Origin: JAGTRP01 sp035655235
GTDB lineage: Bacteria > Pseudomonadota > Gammaproteobacteria > Burkholderiales > Rhodocyclaceae
Assembly (NCBI GenBank): GCA_035655235.1
Contig: DASRUX010000331.1
Span: 1 to 9,723, forward strand
Direction of reading: 5' to 3'
DNA length: 9,723 nucleotides
Both the position numbers and the translations under genes were made by a program. The notes under the pieces were generated by a model. That model saw only the letters and a list, made by a program, of their open reading frames with translations. It did no database searches and was not told the origin of the DNA. Of this stretch, positions 5,063 through 9,723 are shown piece after piece. How positions within the stretch are numbered: position 1 is the stretch's first letter; each line of letters begins with the position of its first letter.

Positions 5063-6556
5063 TTACAAATCGTTGCCGCAGTACGACAGATCGAAGCTCT
5101 TGTTGCAGATCGGGAAATCGGAGATTTCGTTGTCCCGCAGGGCCATCGCCAGCCCAAACCAGTTCGACAAGGACGGATCCTGTATCTTGTAATGAACGAT
5201 GCCCTCCGCCAGCGACGTTTCGATCGCCTGCACCACGGGGCCGCGCGGCCCTTCGACCACCGACACCGCCAGCGAATCCGGCTTGAGCGCCGCGCCGGCT
5301 GCCAGACCGACCTCTTCCGTACCGGCTGCGGTCAGCTTTTCGTCCTTGAGTACATTCAACAACCAGGCGACGGAGGTATCCACTTCCTGCATCCGCTGTT
5401 TCATCCTGGCCCAGCAATCCCCCGTTTCCTGGACGGTGCTGGCTATCGGGAAGCGCTGATAAGGGATGCCAGGCAACCCTACCCGGGCGTCGATGGCTCG
5501 ACCGCTGGCACGGGCAGCAACCCCGACAAGCCCCAGGTCATCAGCCGCTTGCCGACTGACCACGCCGACTCCCTTGAACCGCGCCTTGACGCTGTGGCTG
5601 TTCAACATAAGCCGGTTGACCTCATCGAAGTCTCTGGCAAATGCCGTCAGCGTCTGGATGAGATCGGCGCGCAGAGCGTCGGTGATGGGCTTGGTCTTGC
5701 CAGGGCGAATCCAGCCTCGACCGAAACGGTTGCCGGAGACCCGTTGCACCGCATTGATGATGGCGGTCCGCAGCCGGCCGTAGGTTCCTCCCCCCTGCAG
5801 GAAGGCAATGTCCGTCGCCAGGCCGTTCAGGGTCGCGACATGGATGGCGATCCGTTCGAGTTCAAGGCCGATGGCGCGGCGCAAATCGCTCTCTGGCGCC
5901 ACCCCATGCCCCGCCAGCGCTTCGATGGCTGCGCAGTAGCCCCAGGCGTAGGCGACGGCCGAGTCACCGCAAGTCGATTCGATCACCGGCGCCAGCAGCA
6001 TCGGGTTCCGGCGCAATAACAGATGTTCCACCCCGCGATGCTGATAGCCGAGCTGGATTTCCAGGTGGTGCACCTGTTCGCCCAGACACATGAAGCGAAA
6101 GTGGCCCGGTTCGATCACGCCGGCATGGATGGGGCCAACGCCGACTTCATGGATTTCCTGCCCCTGTACCGAAAAGAACGGGTATTCGGCCATCTGTCCC
6201 TGGCGCTTGCCTTCGAAGCGAACCGGCTTCAGCCAAGGATGCCCCTCGGGAACCAGGCCGGTCTGTTCCCAGATTTCCCGTTCGAAAATATGGGCCGCAG
6301 GGAAGTCCGGCGTCAGTGCCGGGTAGGATTTATCGCCTTCGGTCAGGCAATGGAGGGCCTGCAATTCGCCGCGCTCGTCCTGGAAAACCGCCGTAACCAC
6401 CACGCCCCACATGCGGTTGCTTTTTTCCTGTCGGCCGAACAGGGTCACCAGATGGTTCCCCGCGCTGAGCCGCTGACGACAGGACTGCACGAATTGATTC
6501 AGGTGTTTCAGTTTCAGCTGGTCCAACGGCCAGACCTTGGTTGCCCGGGAAATCAT
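5063..6556 (-). CDS. NuoC-NuoD/HyfG-like large subunit lacking a full [NiFe] ligand set (Ehr-type)
   Basis: This 497-residue protein matches HyfG/HycE large subunits. Residues about 1-125 form a NuoC-like domain ending in FEREIWEQTGLVPEGHPW (91-108). The NuoD/hydrogenase large domain follows, with GPIHAGVIEPGHFRF at 141-155 and LGYQHRGVEHLL at 169-180. In active [NiFe] hydrogenases two CxxC motifs bind the metals. Here the first reads C196-G-D-S199 and the C-terminal one reads C484-N-K-S487 (in DFPICNKSF). Both second cysteines, which bridge Ni and Fe in characterised enzymes, are serine. The protein ends ten residues later, with no long maturation peptide. Known energy-converting hydrogenase-related (Ehr) complexes lack these ligands in the same way, so H2 activity is unlikely; the actual reaction is unknown. 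The start overlaps the hyfF stop by one base (TGATG), implying coupled translation in the complex operon. Confidence 0.93.
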   Translation of the reverse strand: MISRATKVWPLDQLKLKHLNQFVQSCRQRLSAGNHLVTLFGRQEKSNRMWGVVVTAVFQDERGELQALHCLTEGDKSYPALTPDFPAAHIFEREIWEQTGLVPEGHPWLKPVRFEGKRQGQMAEYPFFSVQGQEIHEVGVGPIHAGVIEPGHFRFMCLGEQVHHLEIQLGYQHRGVEHLLLRRNPMLLAPVIESTCGDSAVAYAWGYCAAIEALAGHGVAPESDLRRAIGLELERIAIHVATLNGLATDIAFLQGGGTYGRLRTAIINAVQRVSGNRFGRGWIRPGKTKPITDALRADLIQTLTAFARDFDEVNRLMLNSHSVKARFKGVGVVSRQAADDLGLVGVAARASGRAIDARVGLPGIPYQRFPIASTVQETGDCWARMKQRMQEVDTSVAWLLNVLKDEKLTAAGTEEVGLAAGAALKPDSLAVSVVEGPRGPVVQAIETSLAEGIVHYKIQDPSLSNWFGLAMALRDNEISDFPICNKSFDLSYCGNDL

Positions 6557-8001
6557 CAGACGCCCCCGATCGAACGCGCCACGGCACGCAACAAGTTGGT
6601 CACCATCTCGGGGGTGTAGGTACCCAGCATGCTGAGCACGCCGATGAATCCCACCTTCGGCAAAATAGCCATCATCGATTCGCGCACCCGCGGGATTTCC
6701 CGCTTCGGCTCACCCCACAGCATTGGAAAGACGGTGCGCCCCATCGCCACGAAGATCACCGTGAGCATCACGCACATCAGCGTGAAAGCCATCAGGTTGC
6801 CGGCCTGGACGATGCCGGAGAGGATGAGCATCTCGGCGAGGAAGCTGGCGAAGGGCGGGAAACCGAGGAGTGCGAAAATCCCCCCGGTAAACAGCAGCCC
6901 GGCGAAAGGCAGTACGCGAATCACGCCGCTGAGCGGTGCCACTTCGTTGGTTCCGTAAACCGACCGCATCCGCCCTGCCGTGATGAAGAGCAGGGATTTC
7001 ACGAAAGCGTTGCTGACGATGTACAGCACCACCCCGTAAGCCGCCGCCTTGCCCACGGAAATTCCCAGCGCGATGACGCCGGACGAACTGATGCAGGCAT
7101 AGGCGATCAGCCGCTTGTAATTGCGAGCCGCCATGATCTGGATGGCTGCGACGACCAGTGAAATGTAGCCCATGACCAGCAATTCCTGCCCCGCGAAACT
7201 CAGGTCGAAGCCCTGGAATATCTGCAATATCCGGAACATCAGGACGATGCTGATGTTGAACTGGACGGCGGCAAGCAAGGTACTGGTGCTGGTCGGCGCC
7301 GCTTCGTAGGTTTCCGGCAGCCAACTGTAGAGCGGTGCCAGGCCCAACTTGCCGCCCAACCCGAACAGCATGAGAGCCAGGCCAAGGCGCTGCCAGCCAT
7401 CCTTGTCCAGGGTCAAGGCGGCACCCAATTCGTCGATCTGGAAACTGATCGCCACGCCCCGCAGGGCGGCGGACTGCGTCAGGCACATGAATCCGAGGAA
7501 GGTCAGCGCCAGGGACATGGACGAATACAGCATGTAGCGCCATGCCGTCTGTTTCGATGCACCGAACTCGCCGCAAACCATCATCAGCGCGGCGCAGGAA
7601 GTGGTGACCTCGATCAGCACCCACATCAGGATCAGGTGGTTGGCCAAAATCCCGACGTTCATCGCCAACATGAACAGCACGGTCAACAGGGCACGGGTGC
7701 GAATGTCCTGGGTCAGTTGGGGAGAGCCGCGCTCGCGGGACAGCATGTAGACACTGATGCCCAGGAAGACGGTGTTGATCACCAGGACGAACAACAGCGA
7801 GGTCGGATCGAGAACCAGATAATGGTCGGCGAAATACTTGGGCAGCGCCGCCAGATCGTTGGTCAGGAATACGGCAACGCTGCCCAGCCAGACCAGCAAC
7901 GCCAACAGGACCAGCGCAGGGGCAATCCACTGGCCGCGATCGCTGGCTGTCGCTTCCAAGGCCTTCTGATCGGAAAATTCCGCAGGTCGAATCAGGTTCA
8001 T
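6556..8001 (-). CDS. hyfF: HyfF-like proton-pumping membrane subunit (NuoL/M/N family)
   Basis: This 481-residue polytopic protein of the antiporter-like family would conduct ions in the membrane arm. Residues matching the charged chain of complex I NuoM are visible: Glu131 in MWVLIEV, Lys218 in GLGGKLGLAPLYSWLPE, Lys296 in NYKRLIAY and Glu390 in FLAEMLIL; Lys335 (NAFVKSLLF) is also membrane-embedded. The loop after Lys218 reads PETYEAAPTSTSTLLAAV, the family signature. About 13 or 14 membrane segments are likely, from hydropathy by eye. The ATG at 8001 overlaps the hyfE stop by four bases (ATGA) and has AGGAAG upstream; the same frame is open farther upstream but lies wholly inside hyfE and lacks membrane-type sequence. 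Length is somewhat below E. coli HyfF. It is the second antiporter-like subunit of this operon, with the HyfB-like fragment being the other. Confidence 0.94.
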   Translation of the reverse strand: MNLIRPAEFSDQKALEATASDRGQWIAPALVLLALLVWLGSVAVFLTNDLAALPKYFADHYLVLDPTSLLFVLVINTVFLGISVYMLSRERGSPQLTQDIRTRALLTVLFMLAMNVGILANHLILMWVLIEVTTSCAALMMVCGEFGASKQTAWRYMLYSSMSLALTFLGFMCLTQSAALRGVAISFQIDELGAALTLDKDGWQRLGLALMLFGLGGKLGLAPLYSWLPETYEAAPTSTSTLLAAVQFNISIVLMFRILQIFQGFDLSFAGQELLVMGYISLVVAAIQIMAARNYKRLIAYACISSSGVIALGISVGKAAAYGVVLYIVSNAFVKSLLFITAGRMRSVYGTNEVAPLSGVIRVLPFAGLLFTGGIFALLGFPPFASFLAEMLILSGIVQAGNLMAFTLMCVMLTVIFVAMGRTVFPMLWGEPKREIPRVRESMMAILPKVGFIGVLSMLGTYTPEMVTNLLRAVARSIGGV

Positions 8002-8606
8002 AGGGTTTCTTCCTGGGGTTCGCTGATCGGCGCTGGGCCGCAATGGCCGCGCACGAGCCAGCTGCCGACCGTCACGGTAAGCACATAGACGCCGCTCACC
8101 GCGAGATGCACCGGTATGGGCCAGGCCTCCGGCATCAGCGACTCGAACAGGGCGAGCGCGTTTTCCATGAAGAGAACCGCAACCAGTTGGGCCGCCGGTT
8201 CGTGATTGGTCGCCAGGATCAGGAAGGCAATCATCGCCGTCGCCGCCACGACGCCCAGGGTCACCGCCCGATAGTCCGCCTTCGCCCCGTCTCCGAACTT
8301 GAATGCCAGGATGATCAAGGTGATCGCCACGCCCCAGGCAAAAAGATTGGATGGCATCACGCTCATCCGCGCTTGCGGCGTCTTGCGAATGGCGCGGGAG
8401 AGAAGATAGGGAACCAATAGGACGCGGATCGCCAGGATTTCGGCGACCGATACCATGGCGTGTGCCGACCAGGTTTCTTCGCCCAGTGCCGTAATCCAGA
8501 CCAGGGTCAGGGCCTGGATCGACAACCAGGCCGGGGTCGCTGAAATCCGGCTGAAGAAGACCGGGATGACGGTCGCCACCAAACAGAGGATCAAGGGCAG
8601 AGTCAT
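7998..8606 (-). CDS. hyfE: HyfE-like membrane subunit of hydrogenase-4-type complex
   Basis: This 202-residue membrane protein matches HyfE in size (about 216 residues in E. coli) and in position between hyfC and hyfF. HyfE includes a NuoK-like region that contributes to the ion path. Hydrophobic segments run at about 3-18, 26-41, 50-69, 88-103, 114-132, 138-156 and 165-185. Buried or near-buried acidic residues include Glu56 (SVAEILAIR), Glu148 (LFMENALALFE) and Glu155, of the kind that take part in proton transfer in NuoK. Arg61 follows in the same helix as Glu56. It overlaps the genes on both sides by four bases (8603-8606 and 7998-8001), and a GGGAGG ribosome binding site precedes its start. 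HyfE assignment rests on context as well as sequence, since the family is not strongly conserved. Confidence 0.88.
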   Translation of the reverse strand: MTLPLILCLVATVIPVFFSRISATPAWLSIQALTLVWITALGEETWSAHAMVSVAEILAIRVLLVPYLLSRAIRKTPQARMSVMPSNLFAWGVAITLIILAFKFGDGAKADYRAVTLGVVAATAMIAFLILATNHEPAAQLVAVLFMENALALFESLMPEAWPIPVHLAVSGVYVLTVTVGSWLVRGHCGPAPISEPQEETL

Positions 8607-9529
8607 ACGCCCATCCCTCCCAGCCCAACGGCCAGCATGCTACCCAGTCCGGCCAACCCGGCCAGCCACAGATAGCTCGGCACCCAGCGCATCGGAAGAC
8701 GGGCGGTCAAGGATTCGATACAGCCGACTGTCACCCCGACGGCGAGCATCAATGCAGCGGAGGCCATTATCGCCATGCCTGGCGTCCGCCATGGGTCAAA
8801 GGGATTGAGCAATGCGGCGATCAATCCCGCGTAGAAGGCCATCTTGAGCGCCGCGGCATATTGCATGGCCGCCAATTCAGGTCCGCTGTGATCCAGGATC
8901 ATGACCTCGTGAATCATCGTCAATTCAAGATGCGTCATGGGGTCATCCACCGGCACGCGGGCCGCCTCGGCCTGCAAGAGAATCAGGAGGGCGACAACCA
9001 ACGGCAACACGATCAGCCCATAGGATGGGGTGTTGTGCAGTTGGCCGATCAGGTCGGAAAAACTGGTCATTCCGGTCGCTGCGGCGGCCGTGCCGATCAA
9101 GATGAACAGCGCCGGCTCGGCAAAGGCGGAGAATGCCGCTTCCCGGGCAGTTCCCATTCCCTCGAAGGAACTGCCGACATCCATCGCCGACACCATCAGG
9201 GCGATACGCGCCAAGCCAAGGGTATAGGCGACCACGATGAAGTCGTGGGAGAAACTCAAGGGCGCGAATTGGCCGAGCAAGGGCACCATGCTGGCGGTAA
9301 CGAGGCCACAGCCCAGGACGATATAGGCGCCAGCCCGGAAGAGCGGTGAAGCGGTCTGGCTGACAACGCTCTGCTTCCCGAGCAATCGCCGCAAATCGAA
9401 GAACGACTGGAACAGGCCAGGCCCCCGTCGCCCTACCCACCAGGACTTGACTCGATTGATCACACCGATCAGGAGGAACGGCATGGATAGAGCGAGCAGC
9501 CAATGGGCGATTGTCAGGATTGCGCTCAT
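8603..9529 (-). CDS. hyfC: HyfC/NuoH-like membrane anchor subunit
   Basis: This 308-residue protein belongs to the NuoH/HyfC/HycD family, which anchors the hydrophilic arm to the membrane and, in complex I, helps form the quinone site. Typical blocks are VKSWWVGRRGPGLFQSFFDL (27-46), GMGTAREAAFSAFAEPA (124-140) and AARVPVDDPMTHLELTMIHE (189-208), with conserved Arg191, Asp195, Glu202 and Glu208. The last block follows the HyfC form (THLELTMIHE) rather than the NuoH form. About eight membrane helices are expected. The start at 9529 overlaps the stop of the upstream HyfB-like gene by four bases and has a strong AAGGAG (9537-9542) seven bases upstream. No HyfD-like gene lies between hyfC and hyfE, unlike the E. 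coli hyf operon. Confidence 0.94.
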   Translation of the reverse strand: MSAILTIAHWLLALSMPFLLIGVINRVKSWWVGRRGPGLFQSFFDLRRLLGKQSVVSQTASPLFRAGAYIVLGCGLVTASMVPLLGQFAPLSFSHDFIVVAYTLGLARIALMVSAMDVGSSFEGMGTAREAAFSAFAEPALFILIGTAAAATGMTSFSDLIGQLHNTPSYGLIVLPLVVALLILLQAEAARVPVDDPMTHLELTMIHEVMILDHSGPELAAMQYAAALKMAFYAGLIAALLNPFDPWRTPGMAIMASAALMLAVGVTVGCIESLTARLPMRWVPSYLWLAGLAGLGSMLAVGLGGMGV

Positions 9530-9723
9530 GGCAGGGCTCCTTCGGCCAGAAGCGCGAGTGCGGCGATGATCACCATGGCAGCAAGGCCCGCTGAAAAGGC
9601 AAAACGCGGATCATCCTCCTGCATTTTTTGCGAAACGTCGGTCGCCGTTTCGTCGCCGTGGTTGATGACCGAGTAAAGACGGTGCTCGACCGCATCCACG
9701 CAATCGGTGATGGCATAACTGTC
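9526..9723 (-). CDS. hyfB: HyfB-like (NuoL family) antiporter subunit, C-terminal 65 residues only
   Basis: An open frame enters from the right edge and ends at a TGA at 9526-9528. Its 65 residues show a soluble segment containing AITDCVDAVEHRLYSVINHG, followed by a single hydrophobic helix (about residues 42-60, AFSAGLAAMVIIAALALL) and a short tail. A C-terminal membrane helix fits the end of HyfB/HycC/NuoL-type subunits, and a hyfB-hyfC order is usual in group 4 hydrogenase-type operons. The stop overlaps the hyfC start (ATGA), so it is in the same transcriptional and translational unit. The fragment is too short for a firm call by sequence alone; the name rests mainly on position. Confidence 0.7.
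   Translation of the reverse strand, partial: DSYAITDCVDAVEHRLYSVINHGDETATDVSQKMQEDDPRFAFSAGLAAMVIIAALALLAEGALP

Noticed and set aside
5063..6556. Calling the complex an active hydrogenase 4 or formate hydrogenlyase
   Set aside because: The large subunit lacks two of the four metal-ligating cysteines, and no formate dehydrogenase or maturation genes are visible.
8002..8628. Upstream extension of hyfF to about 690 residues
   Set aside because: The extra part overlaps hyfE in another frame, is rich in Gly, Arg, Asp and Pro, and has no membrane helices. The ATG at 8001 fits the family start.

Overview
The window is GC-rich and every gene I can support lies on the minus strand. Gene style and families (Tat-exported dehydrogenase with c-type cytochrome, group 4 hydrogenase-like membrane complex, YjdM) suggest a proteobacterium, most likely a betaproteobacterium. 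That placement is an inference from families and composition, not a proven assignment. No rRNA, tRNA, CRISPR array, transposase or attachment site is visible.

Read in the direction of transcription (right to left), the first block (9723 to 4304) is a tightly packed operon for a membrane complex of the hydrogenase-4/complex I superfamily: the end of a HyfB/NuoL-like subunit, HyfC (NuoH-like), HyfE, HyfF (NuoM/N-like antiporter subunit), HyfG (a NuoC-NuoD type large subunit) and a protein that fuses a two-cluster ferredoxin domain to a HyfI/NuoB-like small subunit. Most junctions are 1 to 4 base overlaps. The membrane arm keeps the charged residues expected of an ion pump, and the Fe-S relay has all its cysteines. 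The large subunit, however, has CxxS where active [NiFe] hydrogenases have CxxC, at both ends of the metal site. This is therefore probably not a hydrogenase but an energy-converting hydrogenase-related (Ehr-type) complex with an unknown redox partner.

A small zinc-ribbon gene, yjdM (phnA family), follows 52 bases downstream (4251 to 3913). Then comes a 169-base gap (3744 to 3912) holding three inverted repeats, one of which would bury the ribosome binding site of the next gene.

The second block (3743 to 1) is another operon: a Tat-exported gluconate 2-dehydrogenase subunit 3 family protein, a GMC-family FAD dehydrogenase with a conserved four-cysteine motif, a secreted diheme cytochrome c, and, 12 bases further on, an undecaprenyl diphosphate synthase family (cis-prenyltransferase) gene that runs off the left edge. 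The first three form a recognisable periplasmic dehydrogenase that would pass electrons from an unknown alcohol or sugar-type substrate to the respiratory chain. The linked prenyltransferase is unexpected and hints that the substrate or a cofactor could be isoprenoid.
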